Numbered from the stretch's first letter, positions 34,729 to 44,261 are shown. The stretch is DNA of 64,000 bases from Pseudomonas sp. CROZ-RG-20F-R04-15 (GCF_022662375.1 NZ_JAKNQL010000003.1:62001-126000), one strand, 5' to 3'. Notes: a model not told the origin generated them from the sequence alone. Made by a program: numbers and translations.

Positions 34729-35706
34729 ATGCTCGCACGGCGCAATGAACCACACCTCGATCAGCAGGCGCTGGAGGAAGCCGCCGACTGGTTGATCCGC
34801 ATGAGTGATGGCGAACTCACTGACAGCGAGCGCGGCGAGTGGGAATGCTGGAAAGCCAGCACGCCAGAGCGGGCTCGTGCCTGGGCTCGTGCGCAGCTGT
34901 TACAGACCAAACTCGGCGGCCTGCCACCGTCATTGGCAATGTCGGCACTCGACCGCCCAAGCAGCCCGGAACGGCGTGCGGCAATGGGCAAACTGGCGAT
35001 GATTCTGGCCATCCTGCCGGCCGGTTGGGGCAGCTGGAAGCTGGCAGAGTCGCAGCAATGGTCAGCCGACTACCACACTGCAATTGGCCAGCAACGCGAG
35101 CTGACCCTGGCCGACGGCTCGAAAATCACCCTGAACACCGACACCGCCATCGACGTGCTGTTCGACGCTGATCAACGCCTCATTCACCTGCGCGAAGGCG
35201 AAATACTGGTGCAGACCGCCCCGGACATTTCGCCGCTGGCACGGCCCTTTATGGTCAGCACCCGTCAGGGCCGCATGCAGGCACTGGGCACACGTTTCAC
35301 CGTGCGCGAACTGCAACCGCGCACCCACCTTGCGGTGCTGGAAGACGCGGTAAAAGTCGAACTCGCGGACAATCAACAGAGCACGCCGCTGATCGTCAAC
35401 GCCGGTCAACGCACCGACTTCTCGTCCCACACCTTTGGCCAGCTCAGCGTTGCCGACCGTTATGTCGGTGCCTGGACGCAAGGCATGCTGATGGCCGACA
35501 AGATGCGCCTGGCCGACTTCGTCGAGGAACTGACGCGCTATCGCCGTGGCTTCGTGCGCCTCGATCCGGCGCTTGCCGATCTGCGCGTTTCCGGCGCTTA
35601 CCCGATCAGCGACAGTCAACGCACCTTGAACATGCTGGCGCAAACCTACCCGATCCTCGTCAGCGGCCATCTGAATGGCTACTGGGTCATGCTCTCCCCG
35701 GCCTGA
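34729..35706 (+). CDS. FecR-family anti-sigma factor/regulator
   Basis: Single-span inner-membrane regulator of 325 residues. The cytoplasmic N-terminal FecR_N part has ALEEAADWLIRMSDGELTDSERGEWECWKAS; a hydrophobic stretch near residues 85-105 (KLAMILAILPAGWGSWKLA) is the membrane span; the periplasmic FecR domain begins around QRELTLADGSKITLNTDTAIDV. The ATG comes directly after the sigma stop codon. It senses the receptor's STN domain and frees the sigma factor. Confidence 0.92.
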   Translation: MLARRNEPHLDQQALEEAADWLIRMSDGELTDSERGEWECWKASTPERARAWARAQLLQTKLGGLPPSLAMSALDRPSSPERRAAMGKLAMILAILPAGWGSWKLAESQQWSADYHTAIGQQRELTLADGSKITLNTDTAIDVLFDADQRLIHLREGEILVQTAPDISPLARPFMVSTRQGRMQALGTRFTVRELQPRTHLAVLEDAVKVELADNQQSTPLIVNAGQRTDFSSHTFGQLSVADRYVGAWTQGMLMADKMRLADFVEELTRYRRGFVRLDPALADLRVSGAYPISDSQRTLNMLAQTYPILVSGHLNGYWVMLSPA

Positions 35707-35727
35707 GTGAAAAAATATTTACCGTCC

Positions 35728-35758
35728 CGGTGATACTTTTTCTGATCTCGACTGGCAA
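35728..35758 (+). promoter_or_regulatory. Shared ECF-sigma promoter element, copy 2
   Basis: GGTGATACTTTTTC, a variable block, and CGACTGGCAA, 45 bases from the receptor start codon. Matches copy 1 (24150-24180) at 26 of 31 positions with identical spacing. Confidence 0.65.
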
Positions 35759-35803
35759 ATGGGGAGAAGCACCTTTCCGTCCTGTTCATAGGCTCATTCA
35801 TCC

Positions 35804-38218
35804 ATGCTTGCTGCACGCCACCTGCGCCCGGATCGTCAGTTCAAACCAGTTGTTCGCAGTGCGTTGCTAAGCCTTGTCCTGATCGGTGTGTTTTGCCCGT
35901 TTGCCTTGGCTGGCGTGCCTGTGCAGCTGGACGCTGTCGCGGTTCGCGTCTACAACATTCCCGCCGGGCCGCTGGGTGCGACCCTGTCGAGTTTTGCCGT
36001 GGACGCTGGTATTGCCTTGTCGTTCCAGCCCTCGTTGACCGAAGGCCTGAACAGTCCTGCGCTGATCGGCAAGTTCTCTACGCAAGAGGCGGTCAATCGC
36101 TTGCTGGAGGGCAGTGGTCTGGACATGGTCTTGCGCAGTGACGGCAGCTACACGCTGGTGCCGCGCCGGGTAACGCTGGATGAAACCGCCGTGATCGGCA
36201 CCGACAAGCGCAGCGATGCCCTGCCAGACGTCTATGCCGGTGGTCAGGTGGCCAACGGAGGACGTCTGGGCATTCTTGGCAATACCGATGTGATGGACGC
36301 GCCATTCAGCGTCAGCACTTACACTTCGGCGCTGATCAAGGATCAACAAGCCGTCACCGTCGGCGATGTGCTTGAACGTGATTCTTCGGTGCGTTCCACC
36401 GGCCAGACCGGGGGGATCGTCGATTCATTCTTCATTCGTGGCTTCCCCGTCGGCGAAGGCAACCTCGGTGAACTGGCCTTCGACGGCGTTTACGGTGTAG
36501 CGCCCAACTATCGGGTTTTTACCGAATACGCCGAACGCATCGAACTGGTCAAAGGCCCCGGCGCCCTGCTCTATGGCATGTCACCCAACAACGCGGTGGG
36601 CGGCGTGATCAACGTGGTGCCCAAGCGCTCTCTCGATGAAGACCTGACCCGCTTCACCGCCAGTTACGCCATGGATTCCCAGGCCGGTGGCCATCTCGAC
36701 GTCAGTCGGCGTTTCGGCGAAGAACGCCGCTTCGGTGTGCGCTTCAACGGCAGCACGCAGTTGGGCAACACGGCGATCGACGATCAATCGCGCCACGTCG
36801 ACATCGGCGCGATCTCCCTCGACTATCAGGGCGAACGCCTGCGCACGACCTTCGACTGGCTCAACCAGAAAGAAAGCTTCGACGCGGCTTCGCGGCCGTT
36901 CCTGATTGCCTCGGGCGTGGAGATTCCTTCCGCCGCCAACGGCCGTACCAACGTCAGTCAGGACTGGGGCTGGTCGACCACCCGAGACAAGTCTGCGCTG
37001 CTCAGCGGCGAATACGACCTCAGCGATGCGTTGACGGTGTTCGCCCATGCCGGCGGCGGCAAATCGGATGTCGCGCGGATGTCCGATCAAACGCCGACCA
37101 TTATCAATGCCGCTGGCGACACCTCGTCGATCCCCGGTTACTACAAGTTCGAAGTCGAGCGTTACACCGTTGATGCCGGTGCGCGGCTGCGCTTCGATAC
37201 CGGGCCGATCAGTCACCGCACCACCGTGCAAGTCAGTCGCTATCGCGATGTGTTGTCGCGCGGGATCATTTCCGGCGCATCGATCCTGTCGAACATTTAT
37301 CACCCGGTGGATCGCCCGCAACCTTACATCCCCAAGCCGGATACGCCGAAAGTCTCGGAGAGCGAACTGACTGGCGTGGCGCTGGCCGACACGCTGTCGA
37401 TTCTCGACGACCGCGCCCAGGTAACCCTGGGCTTGCGCAAACAGAACATCAAATCCGACAACTACAACGCCGCCGGCGTGGTGACCACGTCCTACGACGA
37501 CGGCCGGACGACACCGTTGTTCGGCGCTGTGATCAAGCCTTGGGATCACGTTTCGTTCTACTACAACTACCTCGAAGGCTTGAGCAAGGGCGACATCGCG
37601 CCGTCCACCGCGTCCAACGCTGGCGAGATCTTTGCCCCTTATGTTTCCCGCCAGCACGAACTCGGGGTCAAGGCCGACTACGGCACGTTTACCTCCACCA
37701 TCAGCCTGTTTCAGATCACCAAACCCAGCGGCGAACTGGCCTCCGGAGTGTTCTCGGTGCAGGGCGAACAACGCAATCGCGGGCTGGAGCTGAACGTGTT
37801 CGGCGAAGTCACGCCGGGCACTCGCCTGCTTGGTGGCGTGACCTTGCTCAATGCCGAACTGACGAAAACAGGCGTGGCCGCCAACCGCGGCAACAAACCG
37901 GTCGGCGTGCCCGAGGTTCAGGCCAACCTCTGGGCCGAATGGGACACCTCGTGGGTCGAGGGCCTGACGCTGACCGGTGGCGCGATCCACACCGGCAGCC
38001 AGTACGTGAACCAGGCCAACACACAAAAACTCGATGACTGGACGCGCTACGACGTCGGCGCCCGCTACAGCACACGCATCGATGATCGACCGACCACATT
38101 TCGCGCCACCGTGCAGAACGTGTTCGACCACGAGTACTGGTCGGGCGTCGCCTCCTACGGGGCGTTTTCCCAAGGCTCACCGCGCACCTTATTACTGTCG
38201 GCGACTGTCGATTTCTGA
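35804..38218 (+). CDS. TonB-dependent siderophore receptor/transducer with STN domain
   Basis: Outer-membrane receptor of 804 residues. After a signal peptide (cleavage near PFALA|GV) the STN signalling domain spans about residues 45-115 (VYNIPAGPLGATLSSFAVDAGIALSF, LLEGSGLDMVLRSDGSYTLV). The plug follows (DAPFSVSTYTSALIKDQQAV, IELVKGPGALLYG) and then the barrel ending in LLLSATVDF. It signals ligand occupancy to the FecR-type protein encoded just upstream. It is strongly similar to the receptor at 21888-24104 beyond the STN domain, so the two may take related or sequential forms of the same siderophore. Confidence 0.93.
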   Translation: MLAARHLRPDRQFKPVVRSALLSLVLIGVFCPFALAGVPVQLDAVAVRVYNIPAGPLGATLSSFAVDAGIALSFQPSLTEGLNSPALIGKFSTQEAVNRLLEGSGLDMVLRSDGSYTLVPRRVTLDETAVIGTDKRSDALPDVYAGGQVANGGRLGILGNTDVMDAPFSVSTYTSALIKDQQAVTVGDVLERDSSVRSTGQTGGIVDSFFIRGFPVGEGNLGELAFDGVYGVAPNYRVFTEYAERIELVKGPGALLYGMSPNNAVGGVINVVPKRSLDEDLTRFTASYAMDSQAGGHLDVSRRFGEERRFGVRFNGSTQLGNTAIDDQSRHVDIGAISLDYQGERLRTTFDWLNQKESFDAASRPFLIASGVEIPSAANGRTNVSQDWGWSTTRDKSALLSGEYDLSDALTVFAHAGGGKSDVARMSDQTPTIINAAGDTSSIPGYYKFEVERYTVDAGARLRFDTGPISHRTTVQVSRYRDVLSRGIISGASILSNIYHPVDRPQPYIPKPDTPKVSESELTGVALADTLSILDDRAQVTLGLRKQNIKSDNYNAAGVVTTSYDDGRTTPLFGAVIKPWDHVSFYYNYLEGLSKGDIAPSTASNAGEIFAPYVSRQHELGVKADYGTFTSTISLFQITKPSGELASGVFSVQGEQRNRGLELNVFGEVTPGTRLLGGVTLLNAELTKTGVAANRGNKPVGVPEVQANLWAEWDTSWVEGLTLTGGAIHTGSQYVNQANTQKLDDWTRYDVGARYSTRIDDRPTTFRATVQNVFDHEYWSGVASYGAFSQGSPRTLLLSATVDF

Positions 38219-38280
38219 AACGTTCAGTCGGCCAGCGGTGTGAGCCGTTGGCCGAACTGACCTTTGCAAAGGCTTTGACC

Positions 38281-39462
38281 ATGGTGATTTTCGATCGACG
38301 CAGCCTCGCCTTGGCTGCGCTGTTACTGGCAGGACTGCTGAGCCTGTTGACGCTGGCGCCGAGCAATGCAAACGCCACCGAAGTGGATACGGCGCGCACC
38401 GAAGTGACCGATCTGCTCGGGCGCAAGGTCAAGGTGCATCTGCCGGTTAGAAGAGTCATCCTCGGTGAAGGCCGGCAGCTGTATCTGGTCGCCGCGCTGG
38501 ACACACAAAACCCGATCGAACGCATCGTCGGCTGGCGCAAGGACCTGATCCAGTCCGACCCGGACACCTACAACGCCTACCGGCGCAAATTCCCCGGCAT
38601 TGCCAAAATCCCGACCTTCGGCGGCTTTGAAGACGGCACCTTCGACATCGAGCAAGCGATCTCGCAGCGCCCGGATGTGATCGTCCTCAACATCGAGGCA
38701 CAGCATGCCACCGAAGACGCGCGCTATATCGAGAAGCTCGACGCGTTGGGCATCCCCGTGGTGTACGTCGACTTTCGTAACAACCCGATGCAGAACACCG
38801 AACCGACCATGCGCCTGTTCGGCAAACTGTTCGGTAAAGAACAACGCGCGGAGGCCTTCATTGATTTTCGCAACCAGCAGATTCACCGCGTCACCGACGT
38901 CATCGAGAAACAACATCCACAGCGCCCGAGCGTGTTCATCGAGCGCATTGGCGGCTACACCGACGATTGCTGCCTGAGCTTCGGCAATGAAAATTTCGGC
39001 CTGTTCGTCGACATGGCCGGCGGCAACAATATTGCCCGGCGGATCATCCCGACCACGTTCGGCCAGTTGAATCCCGAGCAGGTCATCGTCGCCAATCCGG
39101 CGCACGTGGTGATCACCACGGCCAACTGGGAAGCCTTTGCGCCCGGTGGCCATTGGGTCGGTGTCGGTCCCGGTGCGAACATGACCGAGGCGCGAAAAAA
39201 ACTCGCGTGGTACACCCGGCGTCCGGCCTACGCCGGGATCAAGGCTCAGGAGACGCAAGCCTTTCATGCCATCTGGCATCAGTTCTACAACAGCCCTTAC
39301 CAGTTCGTGGCCATTCAGCAATTGGCCAAATGGTTTCACCCGGAGTTGTTTGCCGATCTCGACCCTGACGCTTCCTTCCGCGAATTGCATGAGCGCTTCC
39401 TGCCCGTTCCGTATGAGCCGGGCTACTTCGTCAGCCTGCGTAATCCTGAGGTCAAACCATGA
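38281..39462 (+). CDS. Siderophore ABC transporter substrate-binding protein
   Basis: Periplasmic binding protein of 393 residues. ATG 38281 starts a signal peptide (LALAALLLAGLLSLLTLAPS, cleavage near ANA|TE); an upstream in-frame TTG is less likely. The FecB/FepB-type fold shows as TDLLGRKVKVHLPVRRVILGEGRQLYLVAAL and RPDVIVLNIEAQ. It carries ferric siderophore from the outer-membrane receptor to the permease. Overlaps the permease start by four bases. Confidence 0.87.
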   Translation: MVIFDRRSLALAALLLAGLLSLLTLAPSNANATEVDTARTEVTDLLGRKVKVHLPVRRVILGEGRQLYLVAALDTQNPIERIVGWRKDLIQSDPDTYNAYRRKFPGIAKIPTFGGFEDGTFDIEQAISQRPDVIVLNIEAQHATEDARYIEKLDALGIPVVYVDFRNNPMQNTEPTMRLFGKLFGKEQRAEAFIDFRNQQIHRVTDVIEKQHPQRPSVFIERIGGYTDDCCLSFGNENFGLFVDMAGGNNIARRIIPTTFGQLNPEQVIVANPAHVVITTANWEAFAPGGHWVGVGPGANMTEARKKLAWYTRRPAYAGIKAQETQAFHAIWHQFYNSPYQFVAIQQLAKWFHPELFADLDPDASFRELHERFLPVPYEPGYFVSLRNPEVKP

Positions 39463-40520
39463 GTTCGTTGACCGACACCGTCGAGGTGCAGCGCGAAACC
39501 TACCGGCGACTGGTGCTGCGTAAACGCCTGATCCTCGCTGGGCTGGTGATTCTGTTGCTGTGCAGCGTATTGCTCGATCTGGCACTGGGCCCGGCGAGTT
39601 ACAGTTTCAGCGAAGTGCTCGGCGCCCTGTTCTCGCCGGAGAGTGCTTCGCCACAAGTGCGCGTGGTGATGTGGGATATTCGTTTGCCGGTGGCGCTGAT
39701 GGCCGTGGCCGTGGGCGCGGCGTTGTCGCTGGCCGGCGCGCAGATGCAGACCATCCTCAACAACCCGTTGGCCAGTCCGTTCACCTTGGGCATTTCCGCC
39801 GCCGCCAGTTTCGGCGCAGCATTGGGCCTGGCCTTCGGTGTGGCGTTGTTCCCGCTGGCGGCGCAATTCATGGTGCCGCTCAACGCCTTCATCATGGCCA
39901 TGCTTTCGGCGCTGTTGATTCACTTTCTGAGCATGCGCCGTGGCGTCACTGCCGAAACCATCGTGCTGCTCGGCATCGCATTGGTGTTCACCTTCAATGC
40001 GCTGCTGGCGCTGGTGCAGTTCTTCGCCACCGAGCAAGCCGTCGCCGCCGTGGTGTTCTGGACCATGGGCAGCCTGACCAAAGCCACGTGGCCGAAACTC
40101 GGGGTGATCTGCCTGGTGATCCTCATCACCCTGCCGATTTTCGCCAGACGCGCCTGGGCCTTGACCGCCCTGCGCCTGGGCGACGACAAGGCTGCCAGTT
40201 TCGGCATCAACGTGCGCAGCTTGCGCTTCCAGACGCTGATCATGGTCAGCCTGCTCGCCTCGTTTCCCGTGGCGTTCGTCGGCACCATCGGTTTCATCGG
40301 TCTGGTCGGGCCGCACATCGCGCGCATGCTGATCGGTGAAGACCAGCGCTTCTTTTTGCCGGCCTCTTTGCTCACCGGCTCATTGATTCTTTCGGCCAGT
40401 TCGGTGGTCAGCAAAACCCTGATCCCCGGCGCCATTTTCCCCATCGGCGTGGTCACCTCGCTGATCGGCGTGCCGTTCTTCATTTCTCTGATTCTCGGCG
40501 GGAAGAAAAACTCATGGTGA
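39459..40520 (+). CDS. Siderophore ABC transporter permease, FecCD family
   Basis: Inner-membrane permease of 353 residues with about nine hydrophobic segments. Family landmarks are ILNNPLASPFTLGISAAASFGAALG (about residues 100-124) and GTIGFIGLVGPHIARMLIGEDQR near the C-terminal third. A single FecCD gene suggests a homodimeric channel. The next gene starts seven bases before its stop. Confidence 0.9.
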   Translation: MSSLTDTVEVQRETYRRLVLRKRLILAGLVILLLCSVLLDLALGPASYSFSEVLGALFSPESASPQVRVVMWDIRLPVALMAVAVGAALSLAGAQMQTILNNPLASPFTLGISAAASFGAALGLAFGVALFPLAAQFMVPLNAFIMAMLSALLIHFLSMRRGVTAETIVLLGIALVFTFNALLALVQFFATEQAVAAVVFWTMGSLTKATWPKLGVICLVILITLPIFARRAWALTALRLGDDKAASFGINVRSLRFQTLIMVSLLASFPVAFVGTIGFIGLVGPHIARMLIGEDQRFFLPASLLTGSLILSASSVVSKTLIPGAIFPIGVVTSLIGVPFFISLILGGKKNSW

Positions 40521-41269
40521 AGCTGCAACTGGAGAATCTCGGCGCCCGCTACGGTCAGCGCGAAATAATTCGCGGTGTCTCGACGGCGACGTTTTTTGGC
40601 GGTCAGGTGGTTGCCGTGGTCGGGCCCAATGCGGCCGGTAAATCGACGTTATTCAAGCGCATGGCCGGACTGATCGATGGCCCCGGTCAGGTGATTTTGC
40701 AGGACTCGAAAAAAGGCCCGACCGGTATCAGCTACATGCCGCAAGGCCTGAATGCCAGTGCACGATTGACGGTGTACGAATCCGTGCTGCTGGCGCGCAA
40801 GCAACTGACGCCGGGCTGGGTGGTCCACGATGATGAGCTGAAACTGGTCGACGAGATTCTCGCCGCGCTAGGCATCACCGGGCTGTCGTTCCGTAACCTT
40901 GGTGAACTCAGCGGCGGTCAGCAGCAGTTGGTCTCCATCGCGCAGACCCTGGTGCGTGAACCGGAAATCCTGCTGATGGACGAACCGACCAGCGCCCTCG
41001 ATATGCATCGACAAGTGCAAGTGCTGAACTTCATGCGCAGCCTGGCGCGCAAGCGTGAAGTGATTGTGTTCATTGCCATCCATGACCTGAATCAGGCGTT
41101 GCGCTTCGCCGATCAGGTGCTGGTGATTGCCGATGGTACGGCGCAGGGCAGCGGCCCAAGCAGTGAAGTGATCACCGAACAGATGCTGCGCAACGTCTAC
41201 AAGGTCCAGGCGCGGATCGAGCAGTGCAGCAAAGGGCTGTCGCATATCCTGATCGACGATATCGTCTGA
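40514..41269 (+). CDS. Siderophore ABC transporter ATP-binding protein
   Basis: ATPase of 251 residues. Walker A GPNAAGKST, signature LSGGQQQLVSIAQ, Walker B ILLMDEPTSALDMHRQ, and the switch histidine in IAIHDLNQ. It closes the receptor-importer operon. The short product has no extra domains. Confidence 0.9.
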   Translation: MVKLQLENLGARYGQREIIRGVSTATFFGGQVVAVVGPNAAGKSTLFKRMAGLIDGPGQVILQDSKKGPTGISYMPQGLNASARLTVYESVLLARKQLTPGWVVHDDELKLVDEILAALGITGLSFRNLGELSGGQQQLVSIAQTLVREPEILLMDEPTSALDMHRQVQVLNFMRSLARKREVIVFIAIHDLNQALRFADQVLVIADGTAQGSGPSSEVITEQMLRNVYKVQARIEQCSKGLSHILIDDIV

Positions 41270-41279
41270 TCTGCGGCGA

Positions 41280-42278
41280 TCACGGATCGACTTGCGCCAT
41301 CAGCTCGGGCACCGATTCCGGGCGCTTGGCGTAGCGCTGAGCGAGCACAGCGCAGACCATCAACTGAATCTGATGGAACAGCATCAGCGGCAGAATCAGC
41401 ACGCCAATCGTGCTACCGGCAAACAACACCTGCGCCATCGGCACCCCGGTGGCCAGGCTCTTTTTCGAACCGCAGAACAGAATGGTGATGCGGTCTTCCT
41501 GGCTGAAGCCGAATGCCTTGCCCAGCAGCGTCGACGCCAGCAGCACCAGCGCCAGCAGAATGCAGCAGACCACCACCAATCCCAGCAGATCAACGACCGG
41601 AATCTGATGCCAGATGCCTTCGTTGACCGCCTCGCTGAATGCGCCGTAGACGACCAGCAAAATCGAACCCTGATCAACGAACTTCAGCCAGTTCTTGTTG
41701 CGCCCCACCCACGCGCCGATCCAGCGACGGGCGATCTGCCCGGCAATGAATGGCAGGAGCAATTGCACGCTGATTTTCAGGATCGCCTCCAGCGTAGAAC
41801 CGCCATCACCGTGGACATCGAGCAGCAACGTCACCAGCAACGGCGTGAGGAAAATCCCGAACAGGCTCGATGCCGCCGCGCTGCAGATCGCCGCCGGAAT
41901 ATTGCCCCGCGCCAGCGAGGTGAAGGCGATCGCCGACTGCACCGTGGCCGGCAGTGCACACAGGTAAAGCATGCCCATGTACAGCTTGTCGCCGATCAGC
42001 GGTGACAGCAGCGGTTTCAATGCCAGGCCCAGTAACGGGAAAAGCACAAACGTCAAACCGAACACCAGCAGATGCAGGCGCCAGTGACCGGCGCCGGCAA
42101 TAATCGATTCGCGGGACAGTTTGGCGCCATGCAGGAAAAACAGCAGCGCGATGGCAATGTTGGTCAGCCAGCCGAAGCCGACGGCGACCTGGCCGCTGGC
42201 CGGCAGGAAACTGGCCAGCAGCACGACGCCGATCAGCGTCAGGGTGAAGTTATCGGGCAAAAAACGTGGGCGAGTCAT
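41280..42278 (-). CDS. Bile acid:sodium symporter-family transporter (SLC10A7/YfeH-like)
   Basis: Inner-membrane protein of 332 residues with about ten hydrophobic segments. It shows the SLC10A7-type pattern: FLHGAKLSRESI in TM2, LCALPATVQSAIAFTSLARGN and SKKSLATGVPMAQVLFAG. Substrate unknown. It is divergent from an AraC-family gene, 84 bases between starts, that probably controls it. Confidence 0.85.
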   Translation of the reverse strand: MTRPRFLPDNFTLTLIGVVLLASFLPASGQVAVGFGWLTNIAIALLFFLHGAKLSRESIIAGAGHWRLHLLVFGLTFVLFPLLGLALKPLLSPLIGDKLYMGMLYLCALPATVQSAIAFTSLARGNIPAAICSAAASSLFGIFLTPLLVTLLLDVHGDGGSTLEAILKISVQLLLPFIAGQIARRWIGAWVGRNKNWLKFVDQGSILLVVYGAFSEAVNEGIWHQIPVVDLLGLVVVCCILLALVLLASTLLGKAFGFSQEDRITILFCGSKKSLATGVPMAQVLFAGSTIGVLILPLMLFHQIQLMVCAVLAQRYAKRPESVPELMAQVDP

Positions 42279-42362
42279 GGTCGGTTCATCCGGGGGTTGC
42301 CAGTGCGTGCTGACGACTCTAACGTGACTGCCAACTACCGACTAACGCCGAAGAGCCACAAG

Positions 42363-43151
42363 ATGCCGCCTAAAGGACATGACAAGAGCGTTCGCCGCAG
42401 CATTCCCGGGCTGCCCAGCCTGCCGCGTCCACTCTACGGCCGTACCGAATCGCTGCCCAATCGCGCCCTGACCCGGCGCCACAGCCACCCGTGGGTGCAG
42501 TTGTCCTACGCGATTCAGGGTGTGCTGGAAATCCAGACCAGCGTCGGCCGCTTCGTCGCGCCGCCGGAGCGCGCCGTGTGGATCCCGGCGGGCGTGCCGC
42601 ATCGGGTGTTCAGCTCGCCGCACACGGAAATGCGCAGCCTCTACATCGATTGCAGCGTCGCCGGATGGGCGCTCGAGCGCTGTCATGTGCTCGGCGTCAG
42701 CGATCTGCTCAGGGAACTGATCCGCGCGTTCAGTCAGGTTCCGGTGGAATACGACCAGAGCGGCCCGCATGGACGCCTCGCCCAGGTCATCCTCGATCAA
42801 CTGGCCGAAGCGCCGCAGATCGACCTGATGCTGCCGTTGCCGCAAGACGCGCGCTTGAAGCAGATCTACCAGAGCCTGGAACACCATCCGGAACAGCAAA
42901 CCACGCTGAGCCACTGGAGCGAGAAGTTCGGCGTCACCGAAAAGACCCTCACCCGCCTGTTTCTGCGCGATACCGGCCTGACCTTCCGCGCCTGGCGCCA
43001 GCGCCTGCGCCTGCTCGGCGCGCTGACGCCCCTGGAAAAAGGTGAACGGGTAACCGATGTCGCGCTGGCTTGCGGGTATGACTCGACGTCGGCGTTTATT
43101 GCGGCGTTTCGACAGCAGTTTGGGGAGACGCCGGGGGAGTTTTTTCGCTGA
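42363..43151 (+). CDS. AraC-family transcriptional regulator with cupin sensor
   Basis: Regulator of 262 residues from ATG 42363; a longer open frame overlaps the divergent gene and is not used. The N-terminal cupin has RHSHPWVQLSYAIQGVLEI and PPERAVWIPAGVPHRV; the C-terminal AraC double helix-turn-helix has WSEKFGVTEKTLTRLFLRDTGLTFRAWRQRLRL and VALACGYDSTSAFIAAFRQQFG. It likely regulates the divergent symporter gene. Confidence 0.87.
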   Translation: MPPKGHDKSVRRSIPGLPSLPRPLYGRTESLPNRALTRRHSHPWVQLSYAIQGVLEIQTSVGRFVAPPERAVWIPAGVPHRVFSSPHTEMRSLYIDCSVAGWALERCHVLGVSDLLRELIRAFSQVPVEYDQSGPHGRLAQVILDQLAEAPQIDLMLPLPQDARLKQIYQSLEHHPEQQTTLSHWSEKFGVTEKTLTRLFLRDTGLTFRAWRQRLRLLGALTPLEKGERVTDVALACGYDSTSAFIAAFRQQFGETPGEFFR

Positions 43152-44096
43152 TCAACGATCCGCCAGTTCTTCCAGCAAGTCCGCTGACGGTACGAAATAC
43201 AAACTGCCAGTGACCGCAGTACTGAAATCCAGCAACTTGTCGTAGTTGCCCGGTGGTATGCCGACAAACATGTTTTCCAGCATCTGCTCCATCGGCTCGG
43301 GCGAACGCGCGTAGCCGATGAAGAAGGTACCGAACTCCCCTGCTCCCGGCCGGCCGAACGGCATGTTGTCGCGGAGGATCTTTACTTCTTCCCCGGCTGC
43401 GTTGGTGATGGTGGTCAGCGCACTGTGTGAATTGCTCGGTTTGACCGCGTCATCCAGTTCGATATCGGACAGTTTCGTGCGACCGATCACCCGCTCCTGC
43501 GCTTCGACACTCAAGCCGTTCCACGCGGTCATGTTGTGCAGGTACTTCTGCACCAGCACGTAGCTACCGCCGCTGAAATCCGGGTCTTCATCACCGACGA
43601 TAGTGAAGTTGACCGCTTTGCGCCCGACCGGGTTTTCCGTGCCGTCGACAAATCCGATGATGCTGCGCATGTCGAAATAGCGGAAACCCTGAACCTCGTC
43701 GACCACGGTCACCGCATCGCCGAGAACCGCCATGATTTGCGTGGCCAGCTCGAAACACAGGTCCATTTGATCCGCGCGAATGTGCAGCAGGAGATCGCCC
43801 GGGGTTGCCGGAGCGTGCCGCCCTTCCCCGCCAAATTCGCGAAAACCGTGCAGCGATGCTGGCCGTGGATGACCGAACAGGCGATCCCAAGCATTCGAGG
43901 AAAAGCCGCAGATGCACGTCAGATTGCCGGTCGGGACGCGCTTGCCAACCGAGCGCACCAGCCCGGCGACATCGGCGCACCAGTCTTTGACGGTTTGCGC
44001 GGCTTCCGGCCCGGCATTCAGCGTCGCGACGATGAATATTGCGCTGCTGGTGATCGGGCTGCACACCGCTTGAGGTTCGAGAATGTCGGTATTCAT
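43152..44096 (-). CDS. Dyp-type haem peroxidase
   Basis: Haem peroxidase of about 314 residues (318 if started at ATG 44108; a GGAG lies too close to the first ATG to be decisive). The distal GxxDG motif is GFVDGTENP near residues 150-158, and the proximal haem region is KPSNSHSALTT, with a downstream RDNMPFG arginine. It oxidises dyes, aromatics or phenols with H2O2. Its stop abuts the stop of the convergent AraC gene. Confidence 0.9.
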   Translation of the reverse strand: MNTDILEPQAVCSPITSSAIFIVATLNAGPEAAQTVKDWCADVAGLVRSVGKRVPTGNLTCICGFSSNAWDRLFGHPRPASLHGFREFGGEGRHAPATPGDLLLHIRADQMDLCFELATQIMAVLGDAVTVVDEVQGFRYFDMRSIIGFVDGTENPVGRKAVNFTIVGDEDPDFSGGSYVLVQKYLHNMTAWNGLSVEAQERVIGRTKLSDIELDDAVKPSNSHSALTTITNAAGEEVKILRDNMPFGRPGAGEFGTFFIGYARSPEPMEQMLENMFVGIPPGNYDKLLDFSTAVTGSLYFVPSADLLEELADR

Positions 44097-44261
44097 CGCT
44101 GAAAACATTGCTCCGTAAAAAGTGCCCGAGCTGTGAACGAGGGCTGATACTTCGTTTTTAACGAACTGTTGCGCAGAAATAAACGATTTTTCTTTGCCGC
44201 AAACTCGTCGCTAGCATGGCCCCGTCTGACCCCAATCCAAATAATAGACAGGGAGCGTGAC

